This document shows, in pieces, positions 33,482-41,573 of a DNA stretch of 64,000 bases. The notes under the pieces are model-generated. The model was not told where the DNA came from, ran no database searches, and saw only the letters and a program-made list of their open reading frames with translations. Origin of the DNA: Spirochaetales bacterium Spiro_02. GTDB lineage: Bacteria; Spirochaetota; Spirochaetia; Sphaerochaetales; Sphaerochaetaceae. Location of the stretch: contig LVBD01000068.1 in the NCBI GenBank assembly GCA_001604275.1, forward strand, positions 1 to 64,000, in the 5' to 3' direction. Each line of letters begins with the position of its first letter. The first letter of the stretch is position 1. A program made the position numbers and the translations under genes.

Positions 33482-33518
33482 AACTTCGTCGGATGTAGCT
33501 CCTGACGAAGTTTTTTTT
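33482..33518 (+). terminator. Rho-independent terminator after the branching-enzyme gene
   Basis: AACTTCGTC (33482-33490) pairs with GACGAAGTT (33504-33512), followed by a run of T to 33518. It closes the DUF4912/GH57 transcript and separates it from the division cluster. Confidence 0.93.
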
Positions 33519-33670
33519 ATTTCCGCACAAGAACTGTTTATACCGAATCTGCTTTGCACGACGCCATGGGAACATCATGGTCCGATCTTTTGATGCGTCT
33601 TCGAAAGAGATCCGTCCCGTTGCTCGCTACGGGTGACAAAACAATACGTAATTCTTAAGCTGGTTTACGT
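33519..33670. other. Intergenic stretch upstream of the mraZ promoter
   Basis: About 150 bases between the terminator and the mraZ promoter with no gene and no recognised signal. Confidence 0.4.
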
Positions 33671-33700
33671 TTGTTAAGTAGAACGCGTAAAACTTATATA
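33671..33700 (+). promoter_or_regulatory. Predicted promoter of the division/cell-wall cluster
   Basis: TTGTTA (33671-33676), an 18-base spacer and TATATA (33695-33700) lie in an AT-rich stretch ahead of the mraZ repeats. Transcription would start near 33707, giving a leader of about 115 bases. Confidence 0.5.
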
Positions 33701-33740
33701 AACTTCATATCAATTTGATTACATTGAGAATTGAGGTCAA

Positions 33741-33817
33741 GTGGGAGAGAGTATATCTTTTGTGGTAGAAAGTGGTAGGAATTTTCAATACTGATTATTC
33801 CGATAGTGGAGAGTGGC
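33741..33817 (+). promoter_or_regulatory. Predicted MraZ-binding repeat cluster
   Basis: Five GTGG cores occur in 77 bases (33741, 33762, 33772, 33806, 33813). The central pair, GTGGTAGAAAGTGGTAGG, is spaced exactly ten bases, and the first core is 21 bases before it, so three lie on one DNA face. MraZ proteins are known to bind repeated TGGG/GTGG-type boxes upstream of their own operon. The last two cores overlap the mraZ ribosome site. Confidence 0.6.
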
Positions 33818-33821
33818 GAAT

Positions 33822-34283
33822 ATGCTGACCGGCGAATACCGCAATACGATCGATGACAAGGGGAGGATTCTCATCCCGTCCCGTCTCAGGGCATCCCTGG
33901 ATGGTGATTCGTTGATCGTCACGCGGGGGGTGGAGCAATGCCTTTGGCTGATGCTCCCGGCGCATTTCGACGTGCTTCGCAAACGGATCATGGATGGACC
34001 GGGCGCAATGTTCGACAAGCGCCTGAGGCTGCTCCAGCGCAGAATCATCGCTCCGGCGCAGGAATGCGAGATCGACAAGTCCGGGAGAATCAACATCCCC
34101 CCGACGCTTCGTGATTCAGCAGCACTCGTCTTGAAAGAGGAAAGCGTCATGCTGGGTGTCTACGAATATCTTGAAATCTGGAATCCATCCGTATACGAAC
34201 GATACATGGCGGAAAGCGACGCGGATTTCGACGAGGCATCGCAGGCATTAAGCGAAGATTTGAAATTCGAGGGGAGGCTGTAG
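33822..34283 (+). CDS. mraZ: Transcriptional regulator MraZ
   Basis: MraZ (153 aa) is the ring-forming, AbrB/SpoVT-like repressor of the division and cell-wall cluster. Two tandem swapped-hairpin domains are visible: residues 1-60 with LTGEYRNTIDDKGRILIPSRLR, and residues 75-130 with CEIDKSGRINIPPTLRDSA. The ATG at 33822 is about ten bases after GGAG and gives the usual N-terminus; a GTG at 33813 is less likely. First gene of the cluster and directly behind repeated GTGG boxes it probably binds. Confidence 0.95.
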   Translation: MLTGEYRNTIDDKGRILIPSRLRASLDGDSLIVTRGVEQCLWLMLPAHFDVLRKRIMDGPGAMFDKRLRLLQRRIIAPAQECEIDKSGRINIPPTLRDSAALVLKEESVMLGVYEYLEIWNPSVYERYMAESDADFDEASQALSEDLKFEGRL

Positions 34284-34286
34284 GCC

Positions 34287-35219
34287 ATGGAATTCGTACA
34301 TTATTCCGTATTGCAGAAAGAAGTCCTCTCGTTGCTCGTCCCGCCGGATCGTCAGGCCTTGATGATCGACTGCACGCTGGGCGAAGGCGGACATAGCAAG
34401 CTGTTCCTTGAAACATATCCTCTGCTGAACGTCATCGGTCTTGATCGCGACAGCGAGATCATCGAGAAAGCGAAGCGTCGTCTCGCGCCGTTCGGCGATA
34501 GATTCCAGGCGATCAATATTTGGTTCGATGAGTTTTTCTCCACATACGACGGACCGAGACCTGATCTGGTGTTGTTCGATCTAGGTATTTCCGTGTTCCA
34601 TTACGAAGAATCGGGAAGGGGGTTCTCCTTCCGTAAAAGCGAAGAGCTGGACATGCGTCTCGACAAAACGGCTCCGATGCGGGTCGAGGACATTGTCAAC
34701 GGGTACCAGGAGGATCGGCTCGCCGACGTGATATACCAATTCGGAGAAGAGCGGTATTCGAGGCGCATCGCGGCGGCGATCTGTTCCTATAGTAAATCGA
34801 AACGGATCACTCGGAGCGACGAATTGGCTGAGATCATCTACAAAGCCGTTCCTCCCGCATATAGATATGGGAGGATCCATCCGGCTACGAAAACGTTCCA
34901 GGCGCTACGGATAGAAGTAAACCGCGAACTGGATCGGATCGAGCCGGCGCTACGCAAGGCGATCGATCTGACGAATCCTGGCGGACGAATAGGCGTTGTC
35001 AGTTTTCATTCCCTTGAGGATCGGAAAGTGAAATGGTTGTTCAAACGGGCCGCCGAAGGTTCCGTGCCGCAACCGGGAGAAGCGCAACGAACGGACGACG
35101 GCAAGCCGAAGGTGCGGATACTTACCAAGAAGCCTGTCGTCCCGACGACGGAGGAATGCGGACTCAATCCGCCTTCAAGAAGCGCGAAGCTTCGCGTAGT
35201 TGAGAAACTGGAGGACTGA
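34287..35219 (+). CDS. rsmH: 16S rRNA (cytosine-1402-N4)-methyltransferase
   Basis: RsmH/MraW (310 aa) methylates C1402 of 16S rRNA. It starts with HYSVLQKEVLSLLVP and the AdoMet-binding motif DCTLGEGGHSKLFLE. Later come DLVLFDLGIS, GRGFSFRKSEELDMRLDK, RIHPATKTFQALRIEVNREL and GGRIGVVSFHSLEDRKVK, all in the usual order. It begins three bases after mraZ and has a GAGGGGAGG ribosome site. Length is normal. Confidence 0.97.
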   Translation: MEFVHYSVLQKEVLSLLVPPDRQALMIDCTLGEGGHSKLFLETYPLLNVIGLDRDSEIIEKAKRRLAPFGDRFQAINIWFDEFFSTYDGPRPDLVLFDLGISVFHYEESGRGFSFRKSEELDMRLDKTAPMRVEDIVNGYQEDRLADVIYQFGEERYSRRIAAAICSYSKSKRITRSDELAEIIYKAVPPAYRYGRIHPATKTFQALRIEVNRELDRIEPALRKAIDLTNPGGRIGVVSFHSLEDRKVKWLFKRAAEGSVPQPGEAQRTDDGKPKVRILTKKPVVPTTEECGLNPPSRSAKLRVVEKLED

Positions 35220-35221
35220 AG

Positions 35222-35551
35222 ATGCGTATCATGGAAAATAAGGTCAGGACACAGTCGCTTTCTAAGGGCGAGCGGATCGCGCTCCTGTTCATGCTTGTAT
35301 TCATACAAGTGAGCGTCTTTGTTCCTGTATGGCAGGCCGGCGAGAACCGTTCGGTAGCCATGGCGCTCCAGAAAAGTTCACGGAACGTCACGCTGCTGGA
35401 GGAAGAAAAGCGTGTGCTCCAGTCGCAGATCGCTCAAGCGCAGATGCCTGAATATCTGATCGACTCCGCCGTCGCCCAGGATATCTATTTCCAACAGATC
35501 GCTCCGGAAGGAGTTGTGCGCGTGGCGTCGTCGGGAGGAGGTTCTCAATGA
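35222..35551 (+). CDS. ftsL: FtsL-like small division membrane protein
   Basis: A 109-residue single-pass membrane protein at the position always occupied by ftsL. A short basic N-terminus is followed by a transmembrane helix (about residues 20-37, IALLFMLVFIQVSVFVPVW) and then a helical, heptad-rich segment (about 48-75, VTLLEEEKRVLQSQIAQAQ) as in FtsL/DivIC. FtsL proteins diverge strongly, so identity rests on size, topology and gene order. It overlaps murF by four bases and has a GGAGG ribosome site. Confidence 0.75.
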   Translation: MRIMENKVRTQSLSKGERIALLFMLVFIQVSVFVPVWQAGENRSVAMALQKSSRNVTLLEEEKRVLQSQIAQAQMPEYLIDSAVAQDIYFQQIAPEGVVRVASSGGGSQ

Positions 35552-36954
35552 CTGGCAATCCTAGCGGTTCGTTCGTCTATTCCATCCGCCGGGCCGCTTC
35601 CATGGCCGGTGGATTTGTCTATCTTGGGAAGGATCGCGCCAGAAAAGCAAGGACGATTACTTCGGTTTCGATCGACTCCAGGACATGCGTGCCGGGCTCC
35701 TTGTTCGTAGCGCTGCGAGGAGAGCGAAGCGACGGGCACGATTTTGTCGCTCAGGCCGTGCATAACGGGGCTCGAGCGGTCATCGTAGAAACAGGGAAAG
35801 TCGCCCGAGCGGCGCATGCGCTCGAAGGACAATGCGCCGCTATCATCGCAGTCAACGATACGCTGAAAGGCCTTCAGGCGTTTGCCGCTGCGCATGTGGC
35901 GCAATATCCGCATGTGACGAAGGTCGGCGTTACAGGAAGTTGCGGCAAGACTACGACAAAAGAACTGGTCGGATCCATCCTTTCCTGCATGGGGGAGACG
36001 GTCCGGACTCCGGGGAACCTGAATTCAGAAATCGGCCTTCCTCTGAGCGTGCTTCAAGTCGGTCCGACCACCGAATTCGGCGTATTCGAAATGGGTGTGG
36101 ACCATATCGGTGAAATGGATGCGATGCTTGATGTCTGGCGCCCGGACTATGGAATCCTGACGAATATCGGCATTTCCCATGTCGGAAAGATGGGAACTAT
36201 CGAGAATATCGCCAGAGAAAAGAGCAAGCTGTTCCATCCAGGAGTGCGCAAGGGATTCGTCGACGAATCGTGTGAATGGATACCGTGGATGGAACGCGAA
36301 AGAAACTGCTCGTTGCGAAAGTTCGGGCCGGCATCCACGCATGGGTTCGGCGGTGCAGAGGACCTTGGTCTGGATGGTTGGAACATTTCCTATCAGGGGA
36401 ACAAGATGCATCTGCGTTGCGTCGGAGAGCATTCCTTGCTGGACGCTTTAGCCGCCATCGATGTCGCACGTGAGATCGGCGCCTCGGCTAGTCAGATCAA
36501 GGACGGAATCGAACGTATGGAGCCCGTGGTGGGAAGGAGCGAGGTGATCAGCGGCGATGTGACGATCATCGGAGACTACTACAACGCGAGTGTTGATTCT
36601 ACCGGACGGATCCTCGACTATCTTGGCGGCGTTCGATGGCAGGGTGGAAAGAAAGTTGTCCTCGGATCGATGAAGGAACTCGGTGAACTATCCGCCTGCG
36701 CCCATGAATCGATCGGCCGGAAGATCCTTGCTATCAATCCGCAAAGCACATTCCTGTTCGGCAATGAGATGGAAAGCGCATGGAAACTTTTGCGACAGCG
36801 TGGGTACAGCGAGAAGTTGTTCTTCACCGACGATTTCGACGAATTGGAAAACGCGGTCCAGCACGATGTCAGCAAGGGGGATCTGTTTCTGCTGAAAGGG
36901 TCCCGCTCCATGGCCATGGAGCGTTTGGTTCCGGTGATCCGGTCGATTGGTTGA
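35548..36954 (+). CDS. murF: UDP-MurNAc-tripeptide-D-alanyl-D-alanine ligase
   Basis: MurF (468 aa) adds the D-Ala-D-Ala dipeptide to the peptidoglycan precursor in the cytoplasm. The N-terminal substrate domain has VSIDSRTCVPGSLFVALRGERSDGHDF. The central ATPase domain has VGVTGSCGKTTTKELV and NLNSEIGLPLSVL with FEMGVDHIGEM. The C-terminal domain has IGDYYNASVDSTGRILDYL. murE, murD and murC, which normally accompany it, are not in this cluster. It overlaps ftsL (ATGA) with a strong GGGAGGAGG ribosome site. Confidence 0.95.
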   Translation: MTGNPSGSFVYSIRRAASMAGGFVYLGKDRARKARTITSVSIDSRTCVPGSLFVALRGERSDGHDFVAQAVHNGARAVIVETGKVARAAHALEGQCAAIIAVNDTLKGLQAFAAAHVAQYPHVTKVGVTGSCGKTTTKELVGSILSCMGETVRTPGNLNSEIGLPLSVLQVGPTTEFGVFEMGVDHIGEMDAMLDVWRPDYGILTNIGISHVGKMGTIENIAREKSKLFHPGVRKGFVDESCEWIPWMERERNCSLRKFGPASTHGFGGAEDLGLDGWNISYQGNKMHLRCVGEHSLLDALAAIDVAREIGASASQIKDGIERMEPVVGRSEVISGDVTIIGDYYNASVDSTGRILDYLGGVRWQGGKKVVLGSMKELGELSACAHESIGRKILAINPQSTFLFGNEMESAWKLLRQRGYSEKLFFTDDFDELENAVQHDVSKGDLFLLKGSRSMAMERLVPVIRSIG

Positions 36955-36982
36955 ATTCATTCGAGGATATTAGGAGGTTCCC

Positions 36983-38041
36983 GTGTTCTTTCTATTCACG
37001 ATCCACTCATATATGATTCAGATTCTCAGGGTGTTTTGCGCTTCTCTTGTCAGTGGATGGATCACGTTCTTCGCCGGCCGTTTTCTGATCGGATATCTGA
37101 CTCGGAAAAGAGCACAGGTTCCGATCAAGCCGGAACTGGCGCAGGAACAGGCGGGAAAGGCTGGAACCCCTTCGATGGGAGGAATTTCGTTTCTAGTCGG
37201 CATTACGATCTCCGTGTTGCTGCTCGGCGACATTACCGACGAATATACATGGATTCCGCTTGTCGGAATGTGGTTGTTCGGCATCGTGGGAATGATCGAC
37301 GATCTGCTGAAAATCAAGCGGCAGAACAGTGATGGGTTGAAAAGCGGACAGAAACTTGCCATGCAGGTGTTGTGCGCCGCAACGGTGATCAGCCTGATGA
37401 CGCTGTTCAGCGATCTGCAGGAAACCCTGGTGACTATTCCGTGGAATCCAGCGAAATCGATCGACATCGGCGGTTGGTACCGGCTGGCGGCCTTGGTGTA
37501 CATGCTCTACTTCGTCAATGCAGTGAACATTACCGACGGACTGGATGGTTTGGCTGCTGGAAATGCATTTCCTGTTGTACTGATGATTACGGTCGTGAGC
37601 GCGATATTCGGTTATGGAATCTACGGCGACTATATCCAGCCTACCGTCGCCGCCGGGGGAGTGGACCTTGCGATCGTCGGCGCCGCGGTTCTCGGATCGT
37701 TGCTTGCGTTCCTCTGGTTCAATACGAAACCTGCGCAGATGTTCATGGGCGACTGCGGCAGCCATGCCATCGGCGCACTGATTGCTATCAGCGCATTGCT
37801 GCTGAAGATCGAACTGGTGGTTCTTGTTGCATCCGGCGTGTTTCTCATCGAGTTCGCCACATCCTTCATCCAGATTCTTGCAATCAGAACAAAGGGGAAA
37901 AAAGTGTTTCCGATCGCGCCGTTGCATCATGTCTATGAACGGAAGGGACTGTCTGAGAACAAGATAGTCGATCGATTCAGAATCGTCGGATATCTGTGTG
38001 TCGTGATCGCTTCGATTCTGTTCCTGGTGAAATATATATAG
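36983..38041 (+). CDS. mraY: Phospho-MurNAc-pentapeptide transferase
   Basis: MraY (352 aa, about ten transmembrane helices) attaches the MurNAc-pentapeptide to undecaprenyl phosphate, giving lipid I. Motifs are KAGTPSMGG (59-67), MIDDLLK with Asp106-Asp107, VNITDGLDGLAAG (181-193), and FMGDCGSHAIG with Asp257. The histidine motif reads PLHHVYERKG, so the third His of the usual HHH is Val317. In the GDTGSLALG-type segment SHAIG is also unusual. The GTG at 36983 is chosen because AGGAGG lies six bases upstream; an ATG at 37013 lacks such a site. Confidence 0.94.
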   Translation: MFFLFTIHSYMIQILRVFCASLVSGWITFFAGRFLIGYLTRKRAQVPIKPELAQEQAGKAGTPSMGGISFLVGITISVLLLGDITDEYTWIPLVGMWLFGIVGMIDDLLKIKRQNSDGLKSGQKLAMQVLCAATVISLMTLFSDLQETLVTIPWNPAKSIDIGGWYRLAALVYMLYFVNAVNITDGLDGLAAGNAFPVVLMITVVSAIFGYGIYGDYIQPTVAAGGVDLAIVGAAVLGSLLAFLWFNTKPAQMFMGDCGSHAIGALIAISALLLKIELVVLVASGVFLIEFATSFIQILAIRTKGKKVFPIAPLHHVYERKGLSENKIVDRFRIVGYLCVVIASILFLVKYI

Positions 38042-38099
38042 AAAATGACGACATAAGGCGGCGATATCGTCATAAAACGAACAAAAGGTAGGCATCTCG

Positions 38100-39431
38100 A
38101 TGTTGGAGAACGGCAGACAGTATGATGACTGGAAGTATTCGGGTGAAGACCGCCCTGACGGCCGCAGACCGTCTGTGGCAGGCTTCGATCCGGCAGTCGG
38201 AGGAGGTTTGAGCGCCTTTACCTTCCTCTGTGTCGTCATTACGCTGACCGGAGCCGGGCTTGTGATGATGTACAGCGCATCCTATAACGAAGCGCTTTCC
38301 CTTGGTTTGCCGCATCATTATTTTTTTATCCGTCAGTCCTTGTTCGTATTGCTCTCTCTTGCATGTTCGGTCGTCATCAGGTTCATCCCGATTTCCTGGA
38401 TCAGGAAATCTTCCCCCCTGTTGCTTGCCGGATGCCTGCTGCTGATGCTGATGACCTTGTTTACCCCGTTCGGACAGACTAGGATGGGTGCCAGAAGATG
38501 GCTGAGCATTGGACCTCTGCCATCGTTCCAGCCGTCGGAACTTGTCAAGCTTTCGTTGATTATCTTCCTCTCCGGATGGTTTTCTTCCGAAAAAAGCGAA
38601 CGGTCGAACCTCAGGAAGCTCGTGACGCCCGCACTCGTAGTGCTTGTGTTCGCCGCTTTGATTCTCCTTCAGCGGGATTATTCCACCACGATCGTCTACC
38701 TCGGAGTCTGTCTGTCGCTGTTCATTGTCGGTGGTGTTTCGTTTGGCTGGATGGCGCTGTTCATTGCATTTCTCGCCGTGCCCGGAATTTTGGCGCTGTT
38801 CATCGCTCCCTACCGAGTCAAACGCCTGGTTGCGTTCCTATTCAGTGACTTGGATCCTTCTGGAATCAATTGGCAGGTCACCAATGCCCGAAAGGCGATA
38901 GCCGCGGGTGGATGGACAGGCGTAGGACTGGGCAACGGCGTGTACAAGCTAGGATCGATTCCCGAAGTGCAAAGCGATTTCATTTTCGCTTCGATGGCGG
39001 AAGAGACCGGCTTTCTCGGGATAGCGATAGTCTTCGTGCTATTTTTTCTCTTTGCATTGTTGGGATATCGGACATGGCAGAGAATGTTGGATCGGAATCG
39101 ATTTCTTGCGTACCTTGCGTTCGGTATCACGACGATGATCGTTGGACAAGCGTTGGTGAACATAGCTGTGGTTACCGGTGTGCTTCCACCGACAGGAATC
39201 CCGTTGCCGTTCTTTTCCCAGGGCGGAACGAATCTATTCGTCGTTCTGTGCGAATGCGCGCTGCTGTATCGGATCATGCTGATCGCAGGGGGACGGATCG
39301 CTGTGGATGGGCGCAAGAAAGCCGAGGCGCCCCCTCCGTCCAATCTGGCCCGGCAGTCATTGGTTGCGGAGCTACCGCCGTCTGAAGACGCATACGATTT
39401 CCCGGAAGGGATGCCGCGCTATGAGCAGTAG
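38100..39431 (+). CDS. ftsW: Lipid II polymerase/division protein FtsW
   Basis: A SEDS-family membrane protein (443 aa, about ten helices) that polymerises lipid II at the septum. A ~38-residue soluble N-terminus leads into the first helix with GLVMMYSAS. Diagnostic SEDS motifs are QTRMGARRWLSIGPLPSFQPSELVKL, LLQRDYSTT (with the catalytic-region Asp), VTNARKAIAAGGWTGVGLGNGVYKLGSIPEVQSDFIFA and PTGIPLPFFSQGGTN. Gene order makes it FtsW rather than RodA. Its partner transpeptidase is not encoded here; the class B PBP at 49768 is a candidate. It overlaps ftsQ by 11 bases. Confidence 0.94.
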   Translation: MLENGRQYDDWKYSGEDRPDGRRPSVAGFDPAVGGGLSAFTFLCVVITLTGAGLVMMYSASYNEALSLGLPHHYFFIRQSLFVLLSLACSVVIRFIPISWIRKSSPLLLAGCLLLMLMTLFTPFGQTRMGARRWLSIGPLPSFQPSELVKLSLIIFLSGWFSSEKSERSNLRKLVTPALVVLVFAALILLQRDYSTTIVYLGVCLSLFIVGGVSFGWMALFIAFLAVPGILALFIAPYRVKRLVAFLFSDLDPSGINWQVTNARKAIAAGGWTGVGLGNGVYKLGSIPEVQSDFIFASMAEETGFLGIAIVFVLFFLFALLGYRTWQRMLDRNRFLAYLAFGITTMIVGQALVNIAVVTGVLPPTGIPLPFFSQGGTNLFVVLCECALLYRIMLIAGGRIAVDGRKKAEAPPPSNLARQSLVAELPPSEDAYDFPEGMPRYEQ

Positions 39432-40224
39432 GCGTCAGCTCCGTTCGGGAATTCCCGCATCCGTCAAAATACTGCTCCTGCTCGCTCTTGTCTTCATTCT
39501 GTTGGCCTGGTATTCGCTCCGATTCATACCGCAGTTCGATATACAGCAGGTGGACATCAAGGTGACGGGTGGAACCGGACAGGTTCCGCTGGGAGCCAAC
39601 AGGATCGCAGGTCCTTTGAAAGGGCTTTCACAGTTCGAATTGCGACGTTCCGAACTCGAGAAACGGTTCGAGCAACTCGCGGTGGTCCAAAGCGCGAAAG
39701 TCACTCGGAAACTTCCCGACACTCTGACGGTGGATATTGTTCTCGTGGCGCCTCAGGCGCTGGTTGCGGCGGTCGATGACTCTGGAAGCCTTCTTGCGAC
39801 ATATTTGGTCAAACATGAACGGCTGATCGAGCTTCCCGCAGAAGACAGATCCGTCTATGGCGATACGGTATCTACCGTCGAAGTTCCCCAAGAATATGCG
39901 ACGTTGCTGAAACGGTATGGACTTGATGAAGGAATCAAGACGGTCCTGTCTCTTGTCGCAGATCTTAGGGAAGCCGATGAAACTCGCAATACCTTGATAA
40001 CGAAGATAAAATACGATAATAATAGTAGTAACAACTTTGGGCGCATGGTATTGGAACTTCCGCGCCACAACGCGAGGCTTTGGGTTCGAGAACCGGTTTC
40101 CGCGCAGTTGGTCGTGAAATCGATCGCTTTGATCGAGCAATCCGCAGAAAATGAACCGCTACGGTTTCTTGATCAGGAGCCGAAACGGTTCGATCTGTAT
40201 GCGGATGCCTTGGTAAAGCGATGA
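39421..40224 (+). CDS. ftsQ: Division protein FtsQ/DivIB
   Basis: A bitopic protein (267 aa) with a short basic N-terminus, one transmembrane helix (about residues 15-35, ASVKILLLLALVFILLAWYSL) and a periplasmic part. A POTRA-like segment begins FDIQQVDIKVTGG and continues with LEKRFEQLAVVQSAKVTRKLPDTLTVDIVLVAPQA, typical for FtsQ/DivIB. Primary sequence is poorly conserved in the family, so position between ftsW and ftsA is important evidence. The ATG overlaps the end of ftsW. Confidence 0.88.
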   Translation: MSSRRQLRSGIPASVKILLLLALVFILLAWYSLRFIPQFDIQQVDIKVTGGTGQVPLGANRIAGPLKGLSQFELRRSELEKRFEQLAVVQSAKVTRKLPDTLTVDIVLVAPQALVAAVDDSGSLLATYLVKHERLIELPAEDRSVYGDTVSTVEVPQEYATLLKRYGLDEGIKTVLSLVADLREADETRNTLITKIKYDNNSSNNFGRMVLELPRHNARLWVREPVSAQLVVKSIALIEQSAENEPLRFLDQEPKRFDLYADALVKR

Positions 40225-40254
40225 GCGTCAGAGTTGTGATCTGGAGGTAGCCAA

Positions 40255-41505
40255 GTGGCTGGAGATAAGGTCTTGATGGGGCTGGATATCGGCAGTTCCT
40301 GGGTAAGGGCTGTCATAGGTTCGGTATCCCGCGATGGGCAGCTGATGATAGACAGCATCTGCGAACGTCCCAGCGAAGGGGTCCGAAGCGGAGCCATCGT
40401 CAACATCGAACAGACGTTGAAAACCATCACTTCCGTAGTGACCGAAGCGGAGCTCCAGGCTGGTTCCGAGGTCCAGCAGGTGATTATCGGCGTCGGTGGC
40501 GATCATATCGAAGGCATCCCAAGTCAAGGCGTCGTGGGAATCAACGCGAAGGACCAGGAAATCAAGCGAGAGGATATTTTCCGTTCGTTGGAGGTGGCCC
40601 GTGCCTTCGACCTGCCCATGGACAGAGAGATCCTCCATACGTTGGTCCAGGATTTCCGTGTGGATGGACGGGACGGAATCAAGGATCCCGTGGACATGCT
40701 CGGACACCGGCTGGAAAGCCGGGTTCTAGTCGTGACAGGTTCTTCTTCGATTTGTCAGAATGAGCGGAAATGTCTTCAGCGGGCAGGCTTGCAGGTCCAG
40801 AGGATGATTCTGCAGCAGCTTGCCGATGCGGAAGTCGTCCTCAGCGTGGAAGAAAAGGAGATGGGTACCATCCTGATCAATATCGGCGGCGGCGTGACGA
40901 ACATGATCGCATACTCCAATGGAGCTCCGTGCTATGCCGGCGGCGTCAATCTTGGCGGAGCGAATGTCACCAGCGACATCGCCTATATCCTGAACAAGCC
41001 GAAGACGATCGCGGAACAGGTGAAATGCGAGCATGGATGCTGCCACATTCCTTCCGTCGCCAACGATGATATGATTCTGATTCCGCAGGTCGGCGGTCTG
41101 CCGTCGATCAAGATGCCGAAAAAGGAGCTGAGCAAGATCATCGAACCTCGCATGGCGGAAATATTCTCGATGCTGCAGGTTGAGCTTGAGAAGAAACAGG
41201 TTCGCGGTTCGTTTGGCGGAGGTGTCGTTCTTGTCGGCGGAGGCGCGCTGCTCAGCGGTGCGACGGAGCTGGCGAGCGAAATTTTCCGGCTCCCAGCGCG
41301 CATCGGTTTCCCGGAGGCTCTACCGGGGTTGGATCGATCGTATATCAATCCGCGTTACAGCACGGTTCTTGGTTTGTTGAAAAGCGAGGCAAAGAAATAC
41401 AAGGATGTATCCGGAAATCCTGCTTCAGGCCGCCGGGAAGGGAAGGATTCACGCCAAGGTGGTGTCGGAAAGAAGATCAAAGGTTTCTTCCGAACGTTGT
41501 TCTAG
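40255..41505 (+). CDS. ftsA: Cell division protein FtsA
   Basis: FtsA (416 aa) is the actin-like protein that ties FtsZ to the membrane. The phosphate-1 motif is LMGLDIGSSWVRAVIG. The SHS2 (1C) domain follows with IEGIPSQGVVGI. Phosphate-2 and adenosine regions are TILINIGGGVTNMIAYSNG and GGGVVLVGGGALLSGATELASEIF. The C-terminal KKIKGFFRTLF is an amphipathic membrane-targeting helix as expected. The GTG start at 40255 has CTGGAGG about nine bases upstream. ftsZ follows within 70 bases. Confidence 0.96.
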   Translation: MAGDKVLMGLDIGSSWVRAVIGSVSRDGQLMIDSICERPSEGVRSGAIVNIEQTLKTITSVVTEAELQAGSEVQQVIIGVGGDHIEGIPSQGVVGINAKDQEIKREDIFRSLEVARAFDLPMDREILHTLVQDFRVDGRDGIKDPVDMLGHRLESRVLVVTGSSSICQNERKCLQRAGLQVQRMILQQLADAEVVLSVEEKEMGTILINIGGGVTNMIAYSNGAPCYAGGVNLGGANVTSDIAYILNKPKTIAEQVKCEHGCCHIPSVANDDMILIPQVGGLPSIKMPKKELSKIIEPRMAEIFSMLQVELEKKQVRGSFGGGVVLVGGGALLSGATELASEIFRLPARIGFPEALPGLDRSYINPRYSTVLGLLKSEAKKYKDVSGNPASGRREGKDSRQGGVGKKIKGFFRTLF

Positions 41506-41573
41506 ACTGGCCTGTTGCCAATGCCACGATGAAAATATGAGCCGAAATTGTGAATCGGCGAAGGATGAATAGC

